A program made the position numbers and the translations under genes. Below, one piece after another: positions 15,900 through 23,767 of a DNA stretch of 30,128 nt (position 1 is the stretch's first letter; every line of letters starts with the position of its first letter). A model generated the notes under the pieces. It saw only the letters and a program-made list of their open reading frames with translations. It was not told where the DNA came from and searched no databases. This DNA comes from SbD1 sp039679945. GTDB taxonomy: Bacteria > Desulfobacterota > Syntrophobacteria > Syntrophobacterales > Syntrophobacteraceae. The DNA lies in assembly GCA_039679945.1 (NCBI GenBank), contig JBDKTY010000299.1:1-30128 (forward strand), given 5' to 3'.

Positions 15900-15980
15900 G
15901 TAGGTTGGGGTGAGCGAAGCGAACCCCAACGCCCATGCTTGTGGAGAATGTTGGGGTTCGCTCCGCTCGCCCCAACCTAC
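15900..15980. repeat. Long imperfect inverted repeat
   Basis: The 31-base arms 15900-15930 and 15950-15980 are reverse complements with two mismatches and a 19-base spacer. They contain GTAGGTTGGGG and GCGAACCCCAAC. This is a third repeat family, able to form a very stable hairpin or cruciform. Confidence 0.85.
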
Positions 15981-16353
15981 CGGACTCCCGCACACACCTC
16001 CCGCGGCTATCCCCCTGCTCCCCCTTACACCTTACCATCGCGAATACATGTCTTAGTTAGCTCAAGGCGAACGGTTGCACCTTTTCCTTTTTTGTATGTC
16101 GGGAACCCCGCGCGTCAGCAATCCCCTCAAATTGGAGCGCACATCAGTCATTAGCGCTTCCGGACCTATAGCTGTATTCCGTCAGCAATAGGTCTCGATA
16201 CAGGAATAGGCTGTTGCAGGAGCGACACTTGATAGATCGACGTATGCTTCTTAGTTTAGTCTGAGTTCGAAAGTCACGTTCACTTTCGTGATTTGTCTTA
16301 CTGTTCTGTTTCTCTCAATAGTGTTGATATGACGGAAAAGAACGGAGGGGTGT

Positions 16354-17628
16354 GTGTCAGTTCCGGTCATTTCACATCGGCGGGCCAGGAGAATTCGGCG
16401 ATCTCCGCCATGCAAAATCCTGATCTACTCACATGACACATACGGGTTGGGTCACATACGCCGTTGCCTTGCCATTGCCCGCAACCTGAGGCATTGCCCG
16501 GCCAATATTATCATTATTACCGGGTCTATCCTGGCCGGCCGGTTCAAGGTGCCGGAAAGGATAGATTTCGTCCGGGTCCCCGGGATGAGAAAAGTCACCA
16601 ATGAAGAGTACCTGCCGGTTTCGATCAGGCTTGACGCGGGCGAAGTGCTGGAAATCAGGAAGAAGATCATTCTTGCCACGGCTGCCGCGTTTCAGCCTGA
16701 TTTCTTCATTGTGGACAAGGCTCCGCTGGGGCTCAAGCGTGAGGTAGCGGACACACTCTTCTGGCTGCGGGAGCAATATCCTCGATGCAAGACCGTGCTC
16801 GGCCTGAGAGATATCATGGACGATCCCGACAGTACAGTGGAGGAGTGGACGTCAAAGGGAATCTATGAGGTAATGCGCGGGCTTTATGATGAGATCTGGA
16901 TTTACGGTTGCCGGGATTTCTATGATGCGGTCCAGGAGTACCGTATACCGGGCGATATAGCCTCGAAGACCTTCTTTACCGGCTATATCCGCAGAGAGGT
17001 GCCGTCGCGGGAAATGGCCCTTGCAACCAGGGGTTCTTTCAGGATCGGAGACAGGGAAAAAATGGTCCTTGTCACCACGGGCGGTGGTGGAGACGGCCAT
17101 TCGGCCATCGATGCCTTTCTGTCGGCTTTCGATCCGATGGCTGGAGGAAAACCGGCACACGTACGCGCCGTTGTGGTCACCGGCCCGTTTGTCAGGGCTG
17201 AACGCTATGAGGCGATCTCCCGTAAGTGCGCATCTCTGGGTTTCTCCTGCTTCAAGTTTCATGAGAATATGGAGCGGCTCATAGGCGCGGCCGATGCTAT
17301 CGTCAGCATGGGGGGCTATAACACCGTTTGTGAAATCGTGAGCCAGAAAAAGCCGCTTCTCATTCTGCCCCGCACCGTTCCCCGCCGGGAGCAGATTATC
17401 CGGGCGGAAGTCCTCAGCCGAAAAGGCTACTGTGACTATCTGGATCCGGAAAGCCTCACGCCTGGAGTATTACGGGAACATATTCTGAATTTGCTTGACG
17501 ATCCCAGTCCCTACGGGGACAGGATGGGCTCCTTCCCCTTTAATGGCCTGGATTTCATAAGAAAGAGGATAAACATCGGGAACGAAGGTTCACAATGGGC
17601 ACAACTGGCGGTCGCCTCCTTGGAATGA
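16354..17628 (+). CDS. MurG-like (GT28-fold) predicted glycosyltransferase
   Basis: GTG 16354 has GGAGG (16344-16348) 5 bases upstream. The 424-residue protein has an N-terminal Rossmann-like domain entered by KILIYSHDTYGLGHIRRCLAIA, typical of nucleotide-sugar transferases of the MurG/COG4671 type. A glycine-rich loop VTTGGGGDGHSA (about 242-253) begins the second domain, and M319-GGYNTVCE-I with the following PRTVPRREQ is the donor-binding region near the C-terminus. It probably transfers a sugar from a nucleotide donor to a lipid or surface acceptor at the inner face of the cytoplasmic membrane. Its 3' end overlaps the next glycosyltransferase by 34 bp, so the two are co-translated. Donor and acceptor cannot be deduced. 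Confidence 0.85.
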   Translation: MSVPVISHRRARRIRRSPPCKILIYSHDTYGLGHIRRCLAIARNLRHCPANIIIITGSILAGRFKVPERIDFVRVPGMRKVTNEEYLPVSIRLDAGEVLEIRKKIILATAAAFQPDFFIVDKAPLGLKREVADTLFWLREQYPRCKTVLGLRDIMDDPDSTVEEWTSKGIYEVMRGLYDEIWIYGCRDFYDAVQEYRIPGDIASKTFFTGYIRREVPSREMALATRGSFRIGDREKMVLVTTGGGGDGHSAIDAFLSAFDPMAGGKPAHVRAVVVTGPFVRAERYEAISRKCASLGFSCFKFHENMERLIGAADAIVSMGGYNTVCEIVSQKKPLLILPRTVPRREQIIRAEVLSRKGYCDYLDPESLTPGVLREHILNLLDDPSPYGDRMGSFPFNGLDFIRKRINIGNEGSQWAQLAVASLE

Positions 17629-18872
17629 TCCTGAAGGGTTATCCTCGTATTTCCGAAAGCTTCATAAGCTCGGAGATTCTGCTTCTCGAATCCCTCGGGG
17701 TCCCCATGGAAATCTATTCCCTGCGACGCCCGAGGGAATCCTTTGTCCATCCGCACGTTCGCGGAATAAAGGCCGGAGTAACCTACATTCCCGAGTATGT
17801 TCTCCCTAACCTCGGGGCTATCATCCGGTCCAATTCCGAACTGGCCCGCGAAATAGGGTGCCGTTACGCGTGGTGTTTCCGGCGGGCGATCGCTCGTGCT
17901 TTTTCCTTGAGAAAGACGGCCACGATCCGGCACTTTCTCCAGGCCGGACATCTTGCCCGGACAAAGCTGTCCAATCCGGCCGTCGGCCATATCCACGCCC
18001 ACTTTTGCCATACGCCCGCATCCGTGGCGTTCTTTGCCTCCGAACTCACCGGACTTCCCTTCAGTTTCACGGCACATGCCAAAGATATCTATACTTCGGA
18101 TGCAGAGCAGCTTGTTCGCAAGATCGGGGCGGCCAGGTTTGTCGTCACCTGCAACCGGTACAACGCACGGTTTTTGTCCGCGGCCGCGGAAAACGGTGGT
18201 TGCTCCACCCCCATTCACACCATCTATCATGGTATCGATACAGGCTATTTCACGTTCGCGGCGCCGTCCACTCCCGCTCCCCCATACAGGATTCTCTCGG
18301 TGGGCAGGCTCGTTGCAAAGAAAGGATATGACGACCTCTTGCGCGCGCTGGCCATCCTTGACCGCTCCGGTCTCGGTTTTTGTTTCACGCATATAGGCAC
18401 GGGGGACCTGTCGGAAACGATTACACGCATGGCACGGGAGTGCGGACTTGACGGGAAAGTGCGGTTTATGGGTACACTCGCCCACGACAGCGTTATTTCA
18501 CACTACCGGGATGCCCACTGCTTCGTGCTGGCAAGCAAGGTCGCCGGCAACGGCGACCGTGACGGAATCCCCAACGTGCTCGTGGAGGCAATGGCCTGTG
18601 GTGTTCCCGTGGTTTCCACGCATGTTTCGGCCATACCAGAACTGGTCGAGGACCGTTCGACCGGCCTCCTGGTCCCGCCCGGAGACCCATCCGCGATGGC
18701 CGGTGCAATCAGGGAGGTACTGATCGGTTCTCCGGCCGCCAGGGAACGTGCCGCAAGGGCCAGGGCAAAGGTGGAAACGGAATTTGACAATAGAAAATGC
18801 GTGTTGAAACTGCACGCCCTTTTTCAGCGGGTCCTCAATAGTGACGAGAATCGCTCTCTACTGTCCGAATAA
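17595..18872 (+). CDS. GT4-family glycosyltransferase
   Basis: This 425-residue protein starts at ATG 17595 inside the preceding gene, with GAAGG 6 bases upstream. The N-terminal acceptor domain includes HIHAHFCHTPASVAF and FTAHAKDIY. The C-terminal donor domain has YRILSVGRLVAKKGYDDLL, the retaining-GT4 segment with Asp323-x7-Glu331 (usually Glu-x7-Glu), and MACGVPVVSTHVSAIPEL. It is a retaining, GT-B fold enzyme using a nucleotide-sugar, of the type found in exopolysaccharide and LPS clusters. It overlaps both neighbours, giving a tight three-gene operon. Substrates are unknown. Confidence 0.92.
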   Translation: MGTTGGRLLGMILKGYPRISESFISSEILLLESLGVPMEIYSLRRPRESFVHPHVRGIKAGVTYIPEYVLPNLGAIIRSNSELAREIGCRYAWCFRRAIARAFSLRKTATIRHFLQAGHLARTKLSNPAVGHIHAHFCHTPASVAFFASELTGLPFSFTAHAKDIYTSDAEQLVRKIGAARFVVTCNRYNARFLSAAAENGGCSTPIHTIYHGIDTGYFTFAAPSTPAPPYRILSVGRLVAKKGYDDLLRALAILDRSGLGFCFTHIGTGDLSETITRMARECGLDGKVRFMGTLAHDSVISHYRDAHCFVLASKVAGNGDRDGIPNVLVEAMACGVPVVSTHVSAIPELVEDRSTGLLVPPGDPSAMAGAIREVLIGSPAARERAARARAKVETEFDNRKCVLKLHALFQRVLNSDENRSLLSE

Positions 18873-19959
18873 ACCCCTGCTTCACCCGCGACCTTCCGGC
18901 GATCTCACAATAGCCAGGAGCCTTCACCATTTCTTTTCGAAGAGTGGATATGACTGCCGCGAGATCGTGCGTTTCCGGGCACGATGGTTCTGGCACAAGC
19001 GCGACGGCTGGCTACAGGCGGCGCGAAGCGTCGCGGAGGCCATCAGAAACGCCGCGGCCTTCCGCCCCGCTGCCTGGATTACCTATCATTCCTACTATAA
19101 GTCTCCGGATGTGGTCGGTCCCATTATCAGCAGGCTTCTCCGGATTCCCTACTTTTTACTTGAGCCGATGTACGCCACGAAATGGCGCAAAACGCCGCCG
19201 ACCCGGACGGGCTTCTATCTGAACCGGATAGCACTGAAAAAGGCACGGAGTGTTTTTCTAAACAACATGGATGACTTGGAGGCGCTTTCGCGCCTCCTGC
19301 CGGCAGAGCGTCTGATTTATGTATCGCCGGGCATCTTCCCTGAAGAGTTCCAAAAAGATGAAATTTGCGGTAAAAACATCAGGAAGCTTATGGGCATTCC
19401 TTCACTGTTGCCCCTTGTCATGACTGCCGCCATGTTTCGGCCCGGCGTGAAATATGATAGCCTTTGCTTTCTGTTGAGATCTTTGTCACGCCTTCGTGAT
19501 GAACGAGGCGGTTTCAGGCTGCTGCTGGTCGGAGACGGTCCGATGAGAACGGACCTCGAAAAAATGGCGCGGCTTTGTCTTCCCGGAAGAACGGTTTTTG
19601 CCGGTGCGGTTCCCCGTTCGGAGATGTTTTCGTATTATTCGGCTGCCGATATCTTCGCCTTTCCCGGAATTCGGGAGTCGATCGGAATGGTATATCTTGA
19701 AGCACAGGCGTGCGGCCTGCCGGTGGTTGCGTTGAATGTCCGGGGAGCGGCCCGGATGGTGGAGACTGGCAGGACCGGCCTGCTCGTCCCCGCCGAAGAC
19801 TCGGGGCAGGCAATGGCGGAGGCATTGGGTCGGCTCATGAGCGACCCCGACCTGCGCCGCGAGCTTGCCGAGAATGGACGGGAATACATTGTTGAAAAAA
19901 GAAACCTGTGGAAAAATTACCAGGTAATCGCGCGGGAATGCGAGAGATGGATTTCTTAA
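18841..19959 (+). CDS. GT4-family glycosyltransferase (third gene of operon)
   Basis: This 372-residue protein starts at GTG 18841, inside the preceding gene (32-bp overlap). Signature residues are the N-terminal LHPRPSGDLTIARSLHHFF, the donor-domain LLLVGDGPMRTDLEKM, PGIRESIGMVYLEAQACGLPVV with Glu279-x7-Glu287, and GRTGLLVPAED. These define a retaining GT-B glycosyltransferase. No flippase, polymerase or export gene is in view, so the trio may decorate a lipid-linked precursor made elsewhere. About 145 bp without a gene separate it from the DsrC-like gene. Confidence 0.92.
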   Translation: MTRIALYCPNKPLLHPRPSGDLTIARSLHHFFSKSGYDCREIVRFRARWFWHKRDGWLQAARSVAEAIRNAAAFRPAAWITYHSYYKSPDVVGPIISRLLRIPYFLLEPMYATKWRKTPPTRTGFYLNRIALKKARSVFLNNMDDLEALSRLLPAERLIYVSPGIFPEEFQKDEICGKNIRKLMGIPSLLPLVMTAAMFRPGVKYDSLCFLLRSLSRLRDERGGFRLLLVGDGPMRTDLEKMARLCLPGRTVFAGAVPRSEMFSYYSAADIFAFPGIRESIGMVYLEAQACGLPVVALNVRGAARMVETGRTGLLVPAEDSGQAMAEALGRLMSDPDLRRELAENGREYIVEKRNLWKNYQVIARECERWIS

Positions 19960-20125
19960 TCGATTCATACTTTTCCCTTTTAGTGTGTTCCATCAGGAGC
20001 GCCGTTAAGAAGGAGGGGAACCAGCAAACATCAGGACTATGATCCCATGTGAGTGGATTGCCGAGCGTTGAAATTGCCGTCAATTATTCTGTTGCTGTCA
20101 ATCGGTGCTGAAAGGTGGAGAGACT

Positions 20126-20782
20126 ATGAAGACCTTCGAGTATAAGGGCAAGAGCTACGAAGTGGATGAGATGGGGTTTTTGGCTCGTCCGGAAACCTGG
20201 GATGAGGATTTTGCCGCCGGGATGGCCCAACACGCCGGGATATCCTCGGAATTGACCGGGGATCACTTGCGCGTCATCTCCTTTATCAGGAATACGTATT
20301 CCGAAACCGGGAGATGCCCGCTGGTTTATCAGGTTGGCAAAAGCTGCTCCCTGAAAGTGGCGGATCTGAAAAGACTCTTCCCCGCCGGCTATTTACGGGG
20401 CGCCTGCCTTCTGGCCGGTCTGACCAACGAGGTTGAAGACATTCAACGGGCATACCCTAAAGGACCGAGATTGACCGAGGTATCGAAGCCGCTCGCGGAA
20501 AGAACCTACACCGTGGACGTCATGGGATTCCTGATCGATCATCGCGCATGGGATGAGGAATATGCCATTTTCAAAGCCCGTGAAATGAAATTGCCGGAAC
20601 TGAACGAAGTGCACTGGCAAATAATGAAGTTCGTAAGAGAGTATTTCATCGGGAAAAATGTCGTGCCCACGGTATACGAAGTGTGTGAGGCGGCCGAAAT
20701 CGATCTCGAGGACCTGGGAGCATTGTTCCCCGATGGATATCATCGGGGAGTAATCAAGATTGCGGGCCTGAGAAACAGATAA
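20126..20782 (+). CDS. Tandem DsrC/TusE/RspA-superfamily protein
   Basis: ATG 20126 has GGAG (20117-20120) 5 bases upstream and opens with the family start; GTG 20105 would add 7 residues. The 218 residues contain two copies of the DsrC/TusE fold. Half 1 (1-102) has MGFLARPETWDEDFA, then LTGDHLRVISFIRNTY and FPAGYLRGACLLAGL. Half 2 (about 125-218) has MGFLIDHRAWDEEYA, LNEVHWQIMKFVREYF and FPDGYHRGVIKIAGL. In DsrC two cysteines lie in the C-terminal arm. Half 1 keeps the inner one (C93) but has no cysteine eleven residues later; half 2 has Ile210 at the inner position and stops before the outer one. It therefore cannot work as a classical trisulfide carrier or TusE sulfur relay; a regulatory RspA-type or binding role is more likely. 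Monocistronic by context. Confidence 0.85.
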   Translation: MKTFEYKGKSYEVDEMGFLARPETWDEDFAAGMAQHAGISSELTGDHLRVISFIRNTYSETGRCPLVYQVGKSCSLKVADLKRLFPAGYLRGACLLAGLTNEVEDIQRAYPKGPRLTEVSKPLAERTYTVDVMGFLIDHRAWDEEYAIFKAREMKLPELNEVHWQIMKFVREYFIGKNVVPTVYEVCEAAEIDLEDLGALFPDGYHRGVIKIAGLRNR

Positions 20783-21361
20783 ACGCGCGGGGTTTGGTGG
20801 GGGACGGGATTTTTTCCCGCCCCCCACCAAACAGTGCCACGATGTGGATTTCACCGCTCCATAAGGCCCCACAAAGCCCCTCCTTTACCTTTCCCAGCCT
20901 CTGAAACAAGACCCTCCCTCGGAAGGCATCCCGACCATTTTGCCCGGGGCTTATTCAAGGACAAGTCCTTAATACCAGCGGACGGACACGGAAGCTTCCG
21001 CAGGTTGACTTCGCAACGCTTGCATAATCCTTGCATCATTTTATCACTCTTTCATGAAACGTCTTGATACGGCGAGAGGACGGACGAGGCGATATGGGAA
21101 GACGGCCCTGCAACCTCGCGATCTCACGGAAATTGCGTCCGCAACTTGAAAACAGGGCGCGCGGCGGCGCCTGTCCTCGGAAGTAATTTAGTGGTTTTTG
21201 ACTATGTAACTGTTGCCTGTGCTGTCACGGGAAGTGTATAAAGTCTACTCATCCTGCTGACAATCCGCGCGGTCTTCTCATTGAGGCTCATGCGGGACAT
21301 CCTGACCGGGTGTCGCCGTACGTTAACCTTATTGGCGCCTCGTTGCCCATGGAGTTCTTAA
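20783..21361. other. 579-bp non-coding region
   Basis: No gene is supported. It begins with a strong hairpin (listed) and contains small palindromes: AAGGAC-AA-GTCCTT (20957-20970), TTGCG-TC-CGCAA (21133-21144) and a GC-rich stem near 21150-21173. I saw no recognisable riboswitch. The promoter of the downstream kinase pair should lie in the right half. Confidence 0.5.
20792..20832. terminator. Strong hairpin after the DsrC-like gene
   Basis: GTTTGGTGGGGG (20792-20803) pairs perfectly with CCCCCACCAAAC (20821-20832), with an inner CGGGA/TCCCG stem and a T-loop. It is 9 bases past the stop. A terminal T-run is absent. Confidence 0.7.
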
Positions 21362-23767
21362 ATGAGACTGTCACCCTTCCGCGGGCCAGTCGAAGCTGAC
21401 GAAGAAAAGACACGGATGGTGTCGCTCAATGCATTCCTGACCAGGTTGATCTGGCTCTGCGTAATGCCTCTCGTTATTTTCGCGGTTTATCTGTCGGTGA
21501 TCCACGTTCTAACCCTTCAGGACCAGCACGATCAGGAGGCCGCGAATCTCGCGCGCAACGTTGCGACTTCCATTGACCACTACATCGGAGCGCAGATATC
21601 CGCCTTGCGGATGTTGGCGTCTTCACCGTTCATGGATGATCCTCCCCGGTTGGAGGAGTTCTACGGGGAAGCGACCGGCTTTCGCGAAAGCTTCGGAGGC
21701 GAAGTCGTGCTGGTCGATCTTTCGGCCCAGTTGATCTTCAACACCCGTGTGCCTTTTGGAGCGCCTCAGCCGAAACTGCCGGTGCCAAGAGGCCGTTCCG
21801 CGGTGTCGGCGGCTCTGACGAACGGTGGTCCCGCCGTCGGAGACATGTTCGTGGGGCCGGACTCAAAACAGGCCCTGGTCGCCTCCGCTGTCCCACTTGT
21901 CCGGGACGGTAACGTGAAATCTGTCCTGGTCAATATTGTCGGAATCGGGGAGATCGAGCAAAACCTGGATGAAGTGGCGCTTCCCGTCGGATGGTCATTG
22001 ATGGTGCTGGACGGGAACAATGAAGTAATAGCTCGCCGTTCGCCGCCCGATGCTGGAGGGCATCCGGTTGACGATGAACCCCCGGGACGCTTCTCCGTCA
22101 AGTGCGCTTCCTCCCATTGGACTGTGGTTCTTGACGTCCCTCGCGACGTCTATCGCAAACCGCTCATCGCCGCGGCGGCGGCCCTGAGCGCGGCGGTCCT
22201 GTTTCTTACCCTGTTCAGCGTTCTGGGCGGACGGATGGCTGGCAGGCAGCTCGCGCGATCGGTCGCGGCGCTGGCGGAGGTGCCCTCGCGCAGTGCTTCG
22301 CCCCCGCTCATTTCCGAGATTGAGGCCGTCCGCGTACTCTTGAATGAGTCGGCGGCCGCGCGGGAGGCAGCGGAATTGACGCGACTGGAAACAGAAGAGC
22401 GTTTCCGCCAATTGTTCGATATTGCTCCCATCCCGTTGTGTTTCGTCAGCAAGGACGGTTTCCTGATCAGGTCAAACGCGCGATTCGGACAGACTTTCGG
22501 TTACGGCGATGAAGATGCCTCCAGCATAACGAACTGGTCCCGGCTGGCCTATCCCGACCCGGAATATCGCCGCTGGGTGCTTAGAACCTGGGATACCGCC
22601 GTGCGACGGGCCCGGGAGAACAATACGGATATTGAACCGATCGAATACCGTGTCAGGTGTAAGGATGGCAGGGTCCTGACCGTGGTGACCTCGGGTACGA
22701 TCATTGCCGATGGTTTCCTGGCCACTTTCTTCGATATCACGGAGCGCAAGCAGGCCGAGGAGGCGCTTGTCCTTGAGCGCAATAAGTTCCGTCAGTTCCT
22801 CGACGCCCTGCCGGTCGGAGTTTATATTGCCAGCAATCAGCATGAAATCGAATACGTGAACCCGGTGATGCAGAGTGCATTCGGCCCGATTGAAGGGCGC
22901 AAGTGCCATGACTATTTCCATGGCAAGGCCCAAGTCTGCCCGTTGTGTAAGAACCCGCAGATCGTTGCCGGCAACACCGTACGGTGGGAGTGGTTCTCGG
23001 AGAGGATGCAAAGGACTTATGACCGGATCGCCACGCCGGTCCATAACGGGGATGGCTCCATTTCCAAGTTGGAAGTGTTCCTGGACATCACGGCGCGGAA
23101 GAAAGCGGAGCAGGCGCTACGCGATTCACTGGAAGAAAAGGTCGCCCTGCTCAAGGAAGTTCACCATCGGGTGAAAAACAACCTCCAGGTCGTTGCCAGC
23201 CTCTTGGGTCTTCAGGCCAGCCGATCAATCAACCAGCAAGTGGTGGACGTTCTGCAGGATACGCGCAACCGGGTCAAATCGATGGCCATGCTGCACGAAG
23301 CGCTCTACCGGTCGGGAAACCTGGCGCGTATCAATTTCGCCGGCTACATGAAAGACCTTTGCGGGCAACTGCTGCTCTCATATGGTCCGGTGGCCTCCAG
23401 AGTCAAGCTGGAAAATGAGGTCGCACGGATTGCACTGCCGTTGGAGCACGCCGTGCCATGCGGGCTGATCGCCAGCGAACTCGTGACCAACGCCCTCAAA
23501 CATGGCTTTCCAGGGGAGCGAACCGGCAGGATTGTCGTGAGGCTGGAACCCGTTCACGGGCAACTTATCTTGAGTGTGAGTGACGACGGTGTGGGGCTGC
23601 CTCCCGATTGGGACCCTTCCGGTACTTCCACGCTGGGATTGCAGTTGATCTCCAGGCTTGCCGGCCAACTGGGAGGAAAAATGGAATTGCTGCCGTCGCA
23701 CGGTCAGGGCGCCGCTTTTCATGTGATTTTCCCCGTTCCGGAAAATACTCTGCTTGAAGGTGAATAA
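21362..23767 (+). CDS. Membrane sensor histidine kinase, HisKA_2 type, with two PAS domains
   Basis: This 801-residue protein starts at ATG 21362 with GGAG (21351-21354) 7 bases upstream. A first membrane helix lies at about 26-48 and a second at about 267-290, with a periplasmic sensing region of Cache type between them. A linker helix leads to PAS 1 (about 345-465) and PAS 2 (about 470-585); PAS 2 carries C515-x10-C-x2-C (KCHDYFHG...CPLCKN). The dimerisation domain has LLKEVHHRVKNNLQ (H601-H602-R603), typical of HisKA_2/HWE-like kinases, followed by a HATPase with SELVTNALKHGF and DDGVGLPP. The signal is unknown. Its stop overlaps the next start by one base, so the downstream hybrid protein, which begins with a receiver domain, is the likely phosphotransfer partner. 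Confidence 0.93.
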   Translation: MRLSPFRGPVEADEEKTRMVSLNAFLTRLIWLCVMPLVIFAVYLSVIHVLTLQDQHDQEAANLARNVATSIDHYIGAQISALRMLASSPFMDDPPRLEEFYGEATGFRESFGGEVVLVDLSAQLIFNTRVPFGAPQPKLPVPRGRSAVSAALTNGGPAVGDMFVGPDSKQALVASAVPLVRDGNVKSVLVNIVGIGEIEQNLDEVALPVGWSLMVLDGNNEVIARRSPPDAGGHPVDDEPPGRFSVKCASSHWTVVLDVPRDVYRKPLIAAAAALSAAVLFLTLFSVLGGRMAGRQLARSVAALAEVPSRSASPPLISEIEAVRVLLNESAAAREAAELTRLETEERFRQLFDIAPIPLCFVSKDGFLIRSNARFGQTFGYGDEDASSITNWSRLAYPDPEYRRWVLRTWDTAVRRARENNTDIEPIEYRVRCKDGRVLTVVTSGTIIADGFLATFFDITERKQAEEALVLERNKFRQFLDALPVGVYIASNQHEIEYVNPVMQSAFGPIEGRKCHDYFHGKAQVCPLCKNPQIVAGNTVRWEWFSERMQRTYDRIATPVHNGDGSISKLEVFLDITARKKAEQALRDSLEEKVALLKEVHHRVKNNLQVVASLLGLQASRSINQQVVDVLQDTRNRVKSMAMLHEALYRSGNLARINFAGYMKDLCGQLLLSYGPVASRVKLENEVARIALPLEHAVPCGLIASELVTNALKHGFPGERTGRIVVRLEPVHGQLILSVSDDGVGLPPDWDPSGTSTLGLQLISRLAGQLGGKMELLPSHGQGAAFHVIFPVPENTLLEGE

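Larger units (their letters stand above)
15506..16353. other. 848-bp non-coding region rich in REP-type repeats
   Basis: No gene is supported on either strand; the open frames here are created by palindromic repeats. From left to right it holds a hairpin after clpB, four palindromic elements between 15711 and 15980, and then about 370 bp of ordinary intergenic sequence leading to the glycosyltransferase operon, where its promoter should lie. Confidence 0.7.

Noticed and set aside
15630..16038. Open frames within the repeat nest
   Set aside because: Their translations come from palindromic repeats (GWGERSEPQ-type strings), a common false-gene signature.
16275..16310. GAAAGT/ACTTTC dyad before the glycosyltransferase operon
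   Set aside because: Only 6 bp arms; chance occurrence is likely in an 848-bp gap.
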